A stretch of DNA of 5,762 bases from Prevotella sp. UBA1395. Lineage in GTDB: Bacteria; Bacteroidota; Bacteroidia; Bacteroidales; Bacteroidaceae. The translations under genes and the position numbers were made by a program. Below, piece by piece: positions 5,760 to 5,762 of this stretch. The stretch lies in the NCBI GenBank assembly GCA_002305235.1, contig DBQL01000117.1, positions 1 to 5,762 of the forward strand, given 5' to 3'. The notes under the pieces were generated by a model that did not search any database, was not told the origin of the DNA, and saw only the letters and a program-made list of their open reading frames with translations. Each line of letters opens with the position of its first letter. The stretch's first letter is position 1.

Positions 5760-5762
5760 AAA

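Overview
The window reads as chromosomal DNA of a member of the Bacteroidota, most likely Prevotellaceae. The grounds are gene starts without a Shine-Dalgarno sequence, an exact Bacteroidota-type promoter (TTTG, 20 bases, TAACTTTG) in front of the tRNA gene, and a broken gene whose protein resembles the large TlpA/thioredoxin-like proteins of Bacteroidetes. The genus is an inference from style, not from a search.

Region 1 (1-1813) is a late haem-synthesis pair. It holds the 3' end of hemN (oxygen-independent coproporphyrinogen III oxidase, cut by the window edge) and, 13 bases on, hemG/hemY (FAD-dependent protoporphyrinogen oxidase). The two catalyse consecutive steps from coproporphyrinogen III to protoporphyrin IX. 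Region 2 (1814-2041) is a 228-base gap with two 19-base tandem units and two 50-base imperfect direct repeats. Their cores are complementary, so the gap can fold into nested or alternative hairpins. Region 3 (2042-3283) is a 12-TM-type major facilitator of the AmpG / RhtX-FptX class on the same strand, plausibly a permease for a haem precursor, siderophore or muropeptide. A long terminator-like hairpin with a T-rich tail follows it.

Region 4 (3284-3785) is about 500 bases without a convincing gene: the terminator, a compact element with two mutually exclusive 13-base inverted repeats, a further hairpin, and an AT-rich leader. Region 5 (3786-5396) is one long reading frame for an exported TlpA-like protein with a C-terminal thioredoxin domain (WCGGC). 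It is interrupted once, at codon 229, by an in-frame TGA, and the frame stays open on both sides. It is best read as a pseudogene by nonsense mutation, with two ORF fragments. Region 6 (5397-5762) has a short gene-free stretch and then, on the minus strand, a tRNA-Gln(CTG) gene with its own promoter and intrinsic terminator.

The first 3.3 kb looks clearly richer in G+C than the rest. I saw no CRISPR array, insertion sequence, phage gene or defence system. The most unusual items are the nonsense-split thioredoxin gene and the two structured intergenic repeats; none amounts to a demonstrated new system.
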